From positions 1-43,784 of the forward strand of contig JBAXOA010000028.1 in the NCBI GenBank assembly GCA_037133495.1: DNA of 43,784 nt, in the 5' to 3' direction. The position numbers were made by a program, and so were the translations under genes. Source of the DNA: JAAFHB01 sp037133495. Lineage in GTDB: Bacteria > Bacteroidota > Bacteroidia > Bacteroidales > Prolixibacteraceae. Of this stretch, positions 7,310 through 16,452 are shown in pieces (within the stretch, counting starts at the first letter, position 1; the number at the start of each line of letters is the position of its first letter). The notes beneath the pieces were generated by a model. It saw only the letters and a program-made list of their open reading frames with translations, did no database searches and was not told the origin of the DNA.

Positions 7310-9130
7310 ATGAATTTACAACCTCTTGATATTGGAATTGTAATTGGCTACCTGGTACTTACAATGCTGATTGGTTTTCTGATATCTAATCGCGCCAGTA
7401 AAAACCTTGATTCTTATTTTTTGGGTGGACGAAGGATTCCATGGTATATTCTTGGTATATCAAATGCCTCGGGCATGTTTGATATTACCGGAACAATGTG
7501 GTTTGTTTCTATTCTATTTGTCTATGGACTAAAAGGTGCATGGCTGGGCTGGATGTGGCCTATATGGAATCAGATATTTTTTATGATTTTTTTGGCCTCG
7601 TGGTTACGCCGGTCCAATGTAATGACTGGGGCCGAATGGCTGAAGACAAGGTTCGGTGAGGATCGTGGAGGCAGATTGTCTCATATTATAGTTGTTGTTT
7701 TTGCCATAATCAGTGTAATTGGTTTTATAGCCTACACCTTTGCGGGTATTGGAAAGTTTGCAACCTCGTTTTTCCCATGGGATCTGACTACCTATATCGG
7801 ATCTTTGGCAATCTCCTCAGAAAACATGTATGCACTGCTGATAATGGGTTTTACAACCTTGTATGCCATTAAAGGAGGAATGTACAGTGTGGTGGCCACC
7901 GAAATTATGCAGTATCTTGTAATGACAGTTTCTTGTTTTATTGTGGGAATTATTGCAATGAACCTGGTTACTCCTGCTCAATTGGATGCAGTGGTTCCCG
8001 CAGGTTGGAAAGACCTGTTTTTTGGGTGGAAACTTGACCTTGACTGGAGTAATTTAATTCCTTCTGTCAAAAGTAAAATTTCGGCCGATGGCTATGAGTT
8101 TTTTTCGATCATTTTTATGATTATGGTTTTTAAGGGAATTCTTGTAAGTATTGCAGGACCCGTTCCCAGCTATGATATGCAGCGAATTCTGGCAACCAAA
8201 AGCCCAAAGGATGCTGCACGTATGACCGGTTTTACATCACTTGTACTCTTTATTCCCCGTTTCTTTCTGGTTGCGGGTATTACTGTTCTTGTGCTCGTCT
8301 ATTTTAGTCCGAAATTAAATTCAATGGGGCCAAGCTTTGACTTCGAAATGGTCTTGCCTTATGCCGTGAGCAACTTTATCCCTACCGGATTGCTTGGCAT
8401 TTTACTTGCCGGCTTGATTGCGGCTTTTATGTCAACTTACGCCGCTTACGTGAATGCCGGTCCGGCGTATATTGTAAACGACATTTATAAAAAATTTATT
8501 AATCCTAATGCCTCGAATAAAAAGTATATCCGAATGAGTTACTGGGTTTCGGTTATTGTGGTATTAATAGGCATTGTTTTTGGGTTATTTATAGAATCAA
8601 TTGATTCAGCTACCAAATGGATCGTTTCTTCGTTGTATGGAGGATATACGGCAGCCAATATGTTGAAATGGATTTGGTGGCGCTTCAACGGATACGGATA
8701 TTTTTGGGGAATGCTGTCAGGTCTTGCAGCATCATTGTTTATTCCGCTTCTCTTTGCCGGATCTTCTGCACTGAGTACTTTTCCGATTATCCTAATTATA
8801 TCTTCGATCGGCTCCATTGCCGGAAGTTTATTGACTGCTCCTGATAATGAAGAGGTGTTGAAGAAATTCTATTCCACAGTCCGGCCATGGGGTTTCTGGA
8901 ATCCAATTTATGAAAAAGTTAAGGCAGAACAACCAGATTTTCAAAAAAACAGAACAATCAAACGAGATTTACTAAACAGTCTTGTAGGTATTATCTGGCA
9001 AATGTCAATGGTGGTAATGCCTGTTTATTTGGTTATTCACGAATATCAGTCCTTAGTTGTTGCGGTGTGTGTTTTCGTGATTACAACATTCCTGTTGAAA
9101 ATTTATTGGTACGACAAATTGGAGGACTAG
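7310..9130 (+). CDS. Sodium:solute symporter family (SSS/SLC5) permease
   Basis: A 606-residue polytopic inner-membrane protein with about 13-15 hydrophobic segments. The N-terminus (LDIGIVIGYLVLTMLIGF, then a loop with SYFLGGRRIPWY) is typical of the SSS family. NASGMFDITGTMW forms the unwound-helix region used for Na+ and substrate binding, and GLIAAFMSTYAAYVNAGPAYIVNDIY matches the conserved segment near the second sodium site. The family couples Na+ entry to uptake of sugars, sialic acid, amino acids or vitamins; the substrate here is unknown. Its position after susCD and before the regulator suggests it imports what SusCD brings into the periplasm. That is an inference from order only. 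Confidence 0.9.
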   Translation: MNLQPLDIGIVIGYLVLTMLIGFLISNRASKNLDSYFLGGRRIPWYILGISNASGMFDITGTMWFVSILFVYGLKGAWLGWMWPIWNQIFFMIFLASWLRRSNVMTGAEWLKTRFGEDRGGRLSHIIVVVFAIISVIGFIAYTFAGIGKFATSFFPWDLTTYIGSLAISSENMYALLIMGFTTLYAIKGGMYSVVATEIMQYLVMTVSCFIVGIIAMNLVTPAQLDAVVPAGWKDLFFGWKLDLDWSNLIPSVKSKISADGYEFFSIIFMIMVFKGILVSIAGPVPSYDMQRILATKSPKDAARMTGFTSLVLFIPRFFLVAGITVLVLVYFSPKLNSMGPSFDFEMVLPYAVSNFIPTGLLGILLAGLIAAFMSTYAAYVNAGPAYIVNDIYKKFINPNASNKKYIRMSYWVSVIVVLIGIVFGLFIESIDSATKWIVSSLYGGYTAANMLKWIWWRFNGYGYFWGMLSGLAASLFIPLLFAGSSALSTFPIILIISSIGSIAGSLLTAPDNEEVLKKFYSTVRPWGFWNPIYEKVKAEQPDFQKNRTIKRDLLNSLVGIIWQMSMVVMPVYLVIHEYQSLVVAVCVFVITTFLLKIYWYDKLED

Positions 9131-9171
9131 TATTAATTTATTCCCTTTACGATTTATTTTTATTTTTAAAT

Positions 9172-9210
9172 TCTGATTAACCGATTAATAGTCGGTTAAT
9201 CAGAGATTAA
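9172..9210. promoter_or_regulatory. Palindrome and extra half-site overlapping the regulator's promoter
   Basis: TCTGATTAACCGA (9172-9184) pairs perfectly with TCGGTTAATCAGA (9192-9204) across a 7-base loop. The sequence contains TGATTAA (9174-9180), CGATTAA (9182-9188), TTAATCA (9196-9202) and AGATTAA (9204-9210), which are forms of the susC heptamer TTAATCG or its complement. It lies just upstream of the -7 box at 9215. No T run follows on the plus strand, so an operator fits better than a terminator, although it may also help end the symporter transcript. Confidence 0.55.
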
Positions 9211-9214
9211 TTTG

Positions 9215-9222
9215 TATATTTG
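9215..9222 (+). promoter_or_regulatory. Predicted -7 box of the SARP-type regulator gene
   Basis: TATATTTG matches TAnnTTTG perfectly. It would start transcription near 9228, about 32 nt before the ATG at 9260. The half-sites at 9172-9210 lie where the -33 element would be. Confidence 0.6.
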
Positions 9223-9259
9223 ACATATCTATTAATTCTCTAATCAAATAACGCGTTAT

Positions 9260-11860
9260 ATGAAGAATCAGTCAGTAGCACTTGTCGGACTGGTTTTATT
9301 GTTCTTGCTTTCCACCAGGACATCCTCGCAGAATCTGTACCATGCAGGTCTGCTTTTCACTGCAGCTCCACAAGCAAAGGAACAGAGAACCTCATTGGAT
9401 CTTACTCCGGATTCTCCGATTACCGTTCGAAATAAGTTTAATCTGGAGTTTGATTTTGCTATTTGGGGCCGTGACCAATTTGGCTATATTTTCAGGGTAT
9501 TCGACAAACAACACCACAATATTGATCTTGTTTATATTCCTAAGAGCAGCACCCTTGCGGTTCTAAAGCTTGTAATTAATGGCAAGCCTACCCGAATAAA
9601 TCTCGCCCTTAACGAAAAAGAACTGATCAGGAACAACTGGCTGCATCTGACTATGACTTTCGATCTGGCAAACGGAAAAGTTGAATGCAATTTGGGTAGT
9701 TCTTATTTTACAGACGATAACATTGATTTAACAGGATTCCGGAAACTTAATTTTTCCTTTGGTGCCAACCGGTCTATTTATTTTCCGACAACAGATGTCC
9801 CTCACATGGCCATCCGGAATATCAGGATTACCGATGATAAAAACAAGCAACGCCACAATTGGCTGCTTAACGAGTCAGATGGTGTGACGGCATCTGATCT
9901 GGTAGGTAATTTTACTGCTCATATTACGAATCCTTACTGGCTTATTAATAATCACTTCTTTTGGACAAAAAAGGGAGAATTGAAATTGGAAGCCTCATCC
10001 GGTGTGGCTTGTGATACCATGCAAAACCGTATAATTTTTGTCGGTAAAAATAAAATTGTTTCATACGATATTGTATCATCCGAAAACAGTGAACAAACGG
10101 TCAATAATTCAAAGCCTTCCATCCTTAAATCTGAATCATTTTATTATTCCTTCCCCGATAGAAAAATTTATTGCATCGGCACGGTTCCTAATCCGGTTAA
10201 CGTTTACAATGAAGGAAATAATGAATGGGGGAAAGGTTCCGTTGGAACCGAAAATGCCCAATGTGTTAATTCAACATTTTTTCTGAATGATCAGGATGGC
10301 TCTGTATTCTCTATTGGAGGTTACCGTAATTACAGATATTTCGATATCTTAATGCGCTACAATTTTCAGGATAAAAGCTGGAATCAGGTTTCACTTCAAG
10401 GTGACAAACTTGCGCCCCGTTCATATGCTTCTGTAACTAAAACCAAAGTTCCAGGTGAATATTTTATTTTTGGTGGTTACGGCAACGCTTCAGGTCAGCA
10501 GGAACTTGGGCCACAATGTCTCTACGATCTCTACCGTCTTAATTTAAACACTGCTTCGTTGGAGAAAAAGTGGAATATGGAGAGTGTTTCCGAAAATTTT
10601 ATACCTATGGGATCAACAACAGCTGCAGATCAGGATCCTGCATTGTATGTTCTTGGCTTCCCTCCCTTTTTAAACGGCACCTATCTTAAGCTTTATCGTA
10701 TCTCGCTTGAAAAACCCGGATATTCAGTTGTTAGCGATACTATTCATTTCTATTTTGACGAGGAGAGGTCTAAAGCCTCCCTTTTCTTCTTTAGTAAAAC
10801 TCAGGAGTTTTTTGCCGTTATTAAAACTCAAATGGGTAGAGATTCAGCAAGTTACAAAATATTTTCTTTAAATTATCCTCCGGTTAACCGTTCTATGATA
10901 GCAGTTGCCTTTAAAACTGTTTTGTTGAATCAAATCAATTGGATTACAGCTATATACTGGATAATTGGAATTCTTTCATCGGTATTGATTTTTTTGCTTT
11001 TTATGCTGTTAAGAAGACTTCGTCTTGCTGAAGAAAGCCTCGAGGAAGAGCGCAAACTGGATTCAATCGCAGTCAGAAGAACACGTGTAACAAACGAACA
11101 TCCGGTAAAAAAGATTATCGTTGAACTTCCGCAAAAAAATGCCATTTATCTGTTTGGGGATTTCCGTGTTTACGATGATGAAGGGATTGATATAGGTCAT
11201 CAGTTCTCAGCCAAGCTGAGGCAATTGTTTTTGTCAATACTTTTCATGGGAACAGATGACAGGGGAATTACAAATGAAAAATTAAATTCCATTCACTGGA
11301 TGTATCATTCTCCCCAAAGCGCTAAAAATAACCGAAATGTGAACATCAAAAAACTAAGGGATTTGTTAAGCAGCTTGAAAGGAGTTCAGGTCATCCATAC
11401 CGAAGGAAGCTGGATGTTGAAATTAAGTACTGAAGTTTTTTGCGATTACCACTTTTTGATCAAAAGAATGAAAGGAAATTACCAACAGCTGTCACGGGAG
11501 GAATTTGAAAAAATAATTCTTATTCTGTCAGAAGGAATATTTGTTGCAGATGAAAGAACCCCGTGGCTTGAACCATTCAACAGCCATTTTCTGACTTCAT
11601 TGCTGGATTATCTGTTTTTACTGACCAACTCGTTCGAAAAAGATAAGAACCCCGAGGCAATTCATAGACTTGCTGATTTAATATTGAAATCTGATCCTTT
11701 GAATGAAGAAGCTTTTAAATTAAAAATTGAAGCTTTAGTCAAGCAAAAAAATCATAATCAGGCATTCTTTGATTATGAATATTTTACTAAAGGGTATGAA
11801 AAGATGTACGGGATTTCATTTCCGATTAGTTTCAAATCGTTTATCCGTAAAGAGGATTAG
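9260..11860 (+). CDS. Membrane-spanning one-component regulator: LamG/Kelch-like sensor fused to SARP winged helix and BTAD
   Basis: An 866-residue protein with an unusual layout. It has a signal peptide (about 1-24) and a LamG/concanavalin-A-like beta domain (about 45-215, with LEFDFAIWGRDQFGYIFRVF). A Kelch-type propeller follows (about 230-540, with FSIGGYRNYRYF near 349 and PRSYASV..YFIFGGYGN near 390-410), then one transmembrane helix (about 561-588, ending LLRRLR) and a short charged linker. The C-terminus has a winged-helix domain (from YLFGDFRVYDDEG near 628 to about 720) and an all-helical BTAD domain (about 725-866). SARP proteins are activators with exactly this DNA-binding plus BTAD pair, but soluble. 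Here it should sit in the inner membrane with the sensor in the periplasm and the output in the cytoplasm. There is no kinase or receiver domain. Neighbours and operator-like repeats suggest it activates susCD and regulates itself. The ligand is unknown. Confidence 0.8.
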   Translation: MKNQSVALVGLVLLFLLSTRTSSQNLYHAGLLFTAAPQAKEQRTSLDLTPDSPITVRNKFNLEFDFAIWGRDQFGYIFRVFDKQHHNIDLVYIPKSSTLAVLKLVINGKPTRINLALNEKELIRNNWLHLTMTFDLANGKVECNLGSSYFTDDNIDLTGFRKLNFSFGANRSIYFPTTDVPHMAIRNIRITDDKNKQRHNWLLNESDGVTASDLVGNFTAHITNPYWLINNHFFWTKKGELKLEASSGVACDTMQNRIIFVGKNKIVSYDIVSSENSEQTVNNSKPSILKSESFYYSFPDRKIYCIGTVPNPVNVYNEGNNEWGKGSVGTENAQCVNSTFFLNDQDGSVFSIGGYRNYRYFDILMRYNFQDKSWNQVSLQGDKLAPRSYASVTKTKVPGEYFIFGGYGNASGQQELGPQCLYDLYRLNLNTASLEKKWNMESVSENFIPMGSTTAADQDPALYVLGFPPFLNGTYLKLYRISLEKPGYSVVSDTIHFYFDEERSKASLFFFSKTQEFFAVIKTQMGRDSASYKIFSLNYPPVNRSMIAVAFKTVLLNQINWITAIYWIIGILSSVLIFLLFMLLRRLRLAEESLEEERKLDSIAVRRTRVTNEHPVKKIIVELPQKNAIYLFGDFRVYDDEGIDIGHQFSAKLRQLFLSILFMGTDDRGITNEKLNSIHWMYHSPQSAKNNRNVNIKKLRDLLSSLKGVQVIHTEGSWMLKLSTEVFCDYHFLIKRMKGNYQQLSREEFEKIILILSEGIFVADERTPWLEPFNSHFLTSLLDYLFLLTNSFEKDKNPEAIHRLADLILKSDPLNEEAFKLKIEALVKQKNHNQAFFDYEYFTKGYEKMYGISFPISFKSFIRKED

Positions 11861-11950
11861 TAAGTTGCTGAAATAGCATATTAAGATTGAAATTCGAATC
11901 GGGAGTATCCTTTCCTCATATCGCTGTTATATCTTATGATTGGAAATGCA

Positions 11951-11958
11951 TATCTTTG
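11951..11958 (+). promoter_or_regulatory. Predicted -7 box of the porin gene, only 6 bp before its ATG
   Basis: TATCTTTG matches TAnnTTTG perfectly and ends six bases before the ATG at 11965, so the transcript would be leaderless or nearly so. It also supports the start at 11965 over the upstream in-frame ATG at 11887. Confidence 0.55.
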
Positions 11959-11964
11959 CAGCCT

Positions 11965-14037
11965 ATGAGTATTCAGCTGAAATTTCTGCCTCTTCTTGCT
12001 ATTTGCTTTATAACCGGATTTGCCTATTCTCAAAGCAAGAATCCAGGTGGAATAACTTCCGGTCAAAATCCGGGCAAGAGTGACTATGATTCTCCGGGGA
12101 AAAAAGCAGATCAGAAGAAAGATACCATTGTCTTTAAGATGAAGGCCTTTCAATTGCAGAATGGATATTCTCAATTGATTGATTCCAAATTGGATACTGT
12201 ATTCTCCGATTTTCAGACGTATAACCCGGCATTGAAAAAATCATTGTCTGTTCAAACGCTCGGAAATCTCGGAGCTTCGGTTCAAAACAACGACTTTTTT
12301 GATCGTTCGTTCGATTCAAATGAATTTTTATTTCTTCGAAATTATCAGCTTTACGCAACCTGGCCTAAGGATATCAGGTTTTACAATACGACCAAACCAT
12401 TCACATTACTTGAATATGGCCAATGGTTCAGCAATAAACCGAAGGGAGAATCGTGGCTGAGGGTTTTTCAAACACAGAATATTAACCCGTCGCTGAATTT
12501 TGGTTTCTCTTATAATTCCATCTCTTCGCAGGGGAAATACCTGAGCCAGGAGGCAAAAGACAATAGTCTCAATTTTTTCGCAAGCTATAATATAGACCGA
12601 TACGATTTGTGGTTTATTGTTGGGAAGAACAAATTTAAAAATCAGGAGAACGGCGGTTTACTTTTCCCGGCAGACATTGAAAATCCCGATCTCAAACCTG
12701 AAAATCTTCCCGTTTGGTTTGAAGGTACCACAGCAGAAACGAAAAATTCATTTGGCGTAATCTCGCATCAGTATAAGTTTGGCAAATGGATTAAACAAGA
12801 AGATAAGAAGGAGTCTTTTCAGAAATTTATCCCTCGTTTTGCCATAATGCATACACTTGAATTCACAGATAATTCACGTTATTTCTCTGAAATTGAGCCC
12901 AATCCTTATTTTGATTTCCCAGCTCCCAAAGGTAAAGTTTATTTTTATGGAAATGAATCTGTCGACAATATTAAAGGGTCTAAAGGTACAGCAGCTCTTC
13001 CTTCAACTCAGGATAAGTCGGGCATGAAACGGGTTACTAATCTGTTTTATATCAAGGCTATCGAGGCGACAGATCGTAAATATACTTTTGGCAAGCAGGC
13101 CTATATCGGCAACGATCTGATAAACGTATACTATCCCCGCAAAGAACTGATTTATACGCCGGGAATCCTTCAGCCACCTTTAGGACTTACCCAGTCTGAA
13201 AATTTAACCAACACATTTATGGGAGGTTCTATCTTCAGGACGAATGGGAAATTTTGGAATTGGAATGCAACTGGGAGATACTATATTCAGGGTCATAGGT
13301 TTGCGGATTTTGATATTGAAGGGCAAATCGAAAAGCCAATAAGAACATCGAGAGACACCTCATTTTTAAAGATTAATGCCAGCATGACCAATACCACTCC
13401 CGATTATTTTTATAACCACTTCTATTCCAATCATTTTCAATGGACAAATGATTTCAGGAAAATTTATGAGTTGAAACTGGGAGCTTTTTACAATAATCCT
13501 CACCGACGATTTAAAGCGGGATTTAAATATGCCATTGTAAATAATTTTATGTATTGGAACGAAACAGCCCTGCCGGCACAGGCAAATTCTGAATTCTCTG
13601 TTGCTCAAGTCTTTATTAATAAAGATTTTAAATTTGGAGGATTAAATATTCAGAATTCCGTTCAGTACCAAAAATCCACTTCCGAAAAATACATTCATAT
13701 TCCACAAGTTTCAACCCGTAATACAATTTTTATCGAAGGGTTGATTTCCAAGGTACTCACATTCCAGCTCGGAGTCGATATGCGTTACGATACTGAATAC
13801 TATGCCGACTACTATAATCCGGCAATGGGAACATTTTATGTGCAGCACAATGAGAAAATCGGGAATTATCCCTGGCTTGATGCCTTTGTTAACCTGAAGA
13901 TCAAAAGGACACGTTTCTATGTGAAATATACCAATATGGGTACTAAAATTATTAAAAGCGGATATTATACAACTCCCTCCTATCCGGCGCAAATTGCCTC
14001 AGCCTCTTTCGGCTTATCCTGGACTTTTTACGACTAG
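11965..14037 (+). CDS. Putative outer-membrane porin (Porin_10/PF14121-like)
   Basis: From the ATG at 11965 this gives 690 residues starting with a good signal peptide (MSIQLKFLPLLAICFITGFA, cleaved near YSQS). Using the upstream ATG at 11887 would bury the signal peptide behind 26 unrelated residues. The mature protein is rich in aromatic residues and alternating beta strands, with the pattern FLRNYQLYATWPKDIRFYNT followed by FTLLEYGQW, which I recognise from the Bacteroidota family annotated as putative porin. It ends in an aromatic-rich strand (SFGLSWTFYD). It probably forms a beta-barrel in the outer membrane; what it transports is unknown. It starts 104 bp after the regulator and ends convergently with the Nudix gene, their stop codons overlapping. 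Confidence 0.8.
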   Translation: MSIQLKFLPLLAICFITGFAYSQSKNPGGITSGQNPGKSDYDSPGKKADQKKDTIVFKMKAFQLQNGYSQLIDSKLDTVFSDFQTYNPALKKSLSVQTLGNLGASVQNNDFFDRSFDSNEFLFLRNYQLYATWPKDIRFYNTTKPFTLLEYGQWFSNKPKGESWLRVFQTQNINPSLNFGFSYNSISSQGKYLSQEAKDNSLNFFASYNIDRYDLWFIVGKNKFKNQENGGLLFPADIENPDLKPENLPVWFEGTTAETKNSFGVISHQYKFGKWIKQEDKKESFQKFIPRFAIMHTLEFTDNSRYFSEIEPNPYFDFPAPKGKVYFYGNESVDNIKGSKGTAALPSTQDKSGMKRVTNLFYIKAIEATDRKYTFGKQAYIGNDLINVYYPRKELIYTPGILQPPLGLTQSENLTNTFMGGSIFRTNGKFWNWNATGRYYIQGHRFADFDIEGQIEKPIRTSRDTSFLKINASMTNTTPDYFYNHFYSNHFQWTNDFRKIYELKLGAFYNNPHRRFKAGFKYAIVNNFMYWNETALPAQANSEFSVAQVFINKDFKFGGLNIQNSVQYQKSTSEKYIHIPQVSTRNTIFIEGLISKVLTFQLGVDMRYDTEYYADYYNPAMGTFYVQHNEKIGNYPWLDAFVNLKIKRTRFYVKYTNMGTKIIKSGYYTTPSYPAQIASASFGLSWTFYD

Positions 14038-14684
14038 CTAATCATAATTGATTTATAGATTTCATTGAATTCCGAAATAATCATCGCCGTAGCACCCCAG
14101 ATAAATAGCCGGTCGATTTCATACCCCGGAACTTCAATTGAGCCATGACTGGTATTGACCATTCTCAAATGATTAGAAGAGTAGTGAAGGAATTTCTCAA
14201 CCGGAATTACAAATAACTCATCGACCTCCCGTTTGTCAATCATAAATTGAGGAAGTGCATCGCTCCATCCAAGAAATGGATTGATTTTAAAATTACTAAC
14301 CTGAACATATAATGGGGTAAGAACTCCGAGAATCTCGATCGTATTTTTATCCGTTCCGATTTCTTCAAAAGATTCGCGCAATGCGGTCTGGAATAACTCT
14401 TTATCAGAGGTCTCAAATTTTCCTCCCGGAAATGCAATTTGTCCTCCATGGTGAGTCATTGACGAAGGGCGCCGGATCAGACAAGTATTAATGAGTCCGT
14501 TAAAAGGGAAAAGCAACATCAGAACGCTGCTCTGAATTACCGGATGTTTTTTGTTGGTCGGAGATAGCCCGCGCCCCTCTGGTAGCATCCTGATATGAGC
14601 TTTCTCTCCCGGAAGCTCGCTCTTCAGCGCTTCTGTCAGGCGGGTTTTAGTAGTTGTGATATCTGAAGGCAACACGATATTCAA
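14034..14684 (-). CDS. NUDIX hydrolase, NudL/CoA-pyrophosphatase-like
   Basis: A 216-residue protein. The Nudix box is visible at about 87-110: FPGGKF, then RESFEEIG, which fits the REUXEEXGU catalytic core that binds the metal. The preceding HGGQIAFPGG and the overall length resemble the NudL branch that hydrolyses coenzyme A to 3',5'-ADP and phosphopantetheine, but other nucleotide-diphosphate substrates are possible. Its ATG overlaps the recJ stop by four bases, so it is co-translated with recJ. Its stop codon overlaps the stop of the convergent porin gene (CTAG at 14034-14037). Confidence 0.85.
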   Translation of the reverse strand: MNIVLPSDITTTKTRLTEALKSELPGEKAHIRMLPEGRGLSPTNKKHPVIQSSVLMLLFPFNGLINTCLIRRPSSMTHHGGQIAFPGGKFETSDKELFQTALRESFEEIGTDKNTIEILGVLTPLYVQVSNFKINPFLGWSDALPQFMIDKREVDELFVIPVEKFLHYSSNHLRMVNTSHGSIEVPGYEIDRLFIWGATAMIISEFNEIYKSIMIS

Positions 14685-16411
14685 TTTTCATTCTCGTCGA
14701 GGCGGGATCTGATATCTCTGACATTCACCTGCATATAAGTTTTGCCCCGGTATTCGTTTTCAGTAACATTATAGCAAATATCGAAAGGAATTGATTTTTT
14801 GATCATCTCCATATGTTCTGATTGTGAAAATGCAATTCCTGAAAATACAGCAGATGAACGATTAGCCTCCATCAGATCAAGCTTCAGATGTTCGTTTGTT
14901 TTGCCTACCAAACGACTTGTCCCATGGTCAAATACGTTTTCAGTCAGAAAAGTGGGCATCATATTGTGAGGGCCAAAGGGCTCAAACTGATTGAGTAATC
15001 TGAGAAATTTTGGGGACAGATCAGATAATGAAATTTTCGCGTCAATTTCAATCGTTTGTTTTTGCTGTTCTACCGAGATCGAGTCTCTGACGATCTGTTC
15101 GAACCGACGCGAAAACTCCGGTACGTTTTCAATTTTCATTGACAAACCGGCTGCATACATGTGTCCGCCATACGATTCCAGCAAGTCGGCACACGCGCTA
15201 ATGGCTTCGTAAAGGTCGAATTCACCGACAGATCTGGCCGATCCTGTGGCCAGACCGTTTGATTCAGTAAGCACGACTGTTGGCCTGTAGTAATGTTCTG
15301 TCAATCGTGAAGCAACAATACCAACAACTCCTTTATGCCAGTCGCGGTTGTATATGACCGTTGATACTCTTCCTTTGTAGAATTCGCTTTTTTCAATCAT
15401 CTCCAACGCTTCCTGAGTAATATCACGGTCGAGCGTTTTCCTTATTTCATTGTACGAATTAATCTCTACACCAAGATCGTCCAACTCTTTGGCATCTTCG
15501 GCAAGAAGGATTGCCACTGACTTTTTCCCGTGTTCAATTCTGCCTGATGCATTTAATCTTGGACCAATCTTAAACACAATATCGTTAATCCTGATTTCAC
15601 CGGTTAGTCCGGCATATTTAATGATTGTTTTAAGACCTGTAGATGGATTGGCATTCAATTTTTGTAAGCCAAAATAGGCGAGAATACGGTTTTCGCCGGT
15701 TACGGGAACAATATCCGATGCGATACTGACCACCACCAGATCCAGAAGCTCAAAAGCAACTTCTTCGGGAATTCCCTGATTCATGCAATACGCTTGAATT
15801 AGTTTAAAACCGACACCGCATCCGGATAATTCCTTGAAAGGATAGTTGCAATCGGGTTGCTTGGGATCCAGAACAGCCACAGCATCCGGTATTATTTCAT
15901 CAGGGTTGTGATGGTCACAAATAATGAAATCTATTCCCAACTTTTTTGCATAATCGATCTTATCTACCGCTTTGATGCCGCAGTCGAGAACGATGACCAA
16001 CGAAATCTGTTGCTGATGTGCATAATCAATACTAAGCAGCGATATTCCATAACCCTCCATATACCTGTCAGGGATATAATATTCGATATTTGTAAGCCTG
16101 CTTTTGAGAAACGAATACATGAGTGCAACAGATGTTGTTCCATCAACATCATAGTCGCCGTAAATCATTATCTTCTCATTATTGTCTATCGCATTTTTTA
16201 TTCTAACCACCGCTTTATCCATATCCTTCATAAGGAAAGGATCGTGGAGATCTGTCAATTTAGGTCTAAAAAACGAACGGGCCTCCGAAAATGTTTTAAT
16301 CCCGCGTTGTATGAGTAAGTTTGCAATCGTCATATCTACATTCAGCGCTGCAGATAAGTGTTTCAGGTCATTAATTTCAGCAGGATTCTTTATTCTCCAC
16401 GATTTTTGCAT
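14681..16411 (-). CDS. recJ: Single-stranded-DNA-specific exonuclease RecJ
   Basis: A 576-residue protein of normal RecJ length. The DHH phosphoesterase motifs are clear: YGDYDVDGTTS (84-94) and CDHHNPDE (165-172), with a DHHA1 region further on that includes GGHMYAAGLSM. RecJ degrades single-stranded DNA 5' to 3' in mismatch repair, base-excision repair and RecF-pathway recombination. The start at 16411 gives the usual N-terminus (WRIKNP). A predicted -7 box lies 41 bp upstream, divergent from lysS. The Nudix gene follows with a four-base overlap. Confidence 0.95.
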   Translation of the reverse strand: MQKSWRIKNPAEINDLKHLSAALNVDMTIANLLIQRGIKTFSEARSFFRPKLTDLHDPFLMKDMDKAVVRIKNAIDNNEKIMIYGDYDVDGTTSVALMYSFLKSRLTNIEYYIPDRYMEGYGISLLSIDYAHQQQISLVIVLDCGIKAVDKIDYAKKLGIDFIICDHHNPDEIIPDAVAVLDPKQPDCNYPFKELSGCGVGFKLIQAYCMNQGIPEEVAFELLDLVVVSIASDIVPVTGENRILAYFGLQKLNANPSTGLKTIIKYAGLTGEIRINDIVFKIGPRLNASGRIEHGKKSVAILLAEDAKELDDLGVEINSYNEIRKTLDRDITQEALEMIEKSEFYKGRVSTVIYNRDWHKGVVGIVASRLTEHYYRPTVVLTESNGLATGSARSVGEFDLYEAISACADLLESYGGHMYAAGLSMKIENVPEFSRRFEQIVRDSISVEQQKQTIEIDAKISLSDLSPKFLRLLNQFEPFGPHNMMPTFLTENVFDHGTSRLVGKTNEHLKLDLMEANRSSAVFSGIAFSQSEHMEMIKKSIPFDICYNVTENEYRGKTYMQVNVRDIRSRLDENEN

Positions 16412-16452
16412 ACCAACTTCTTAATTGAGGCTTCTGTTCCAAATAATTTCCT

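Noticed and set aside
15857..16318. 153-residue open frame antisense to recJ
   Set aside because: It covers the conserved DHH motifs of recJ on the opposite strand and shows no motif of its own.
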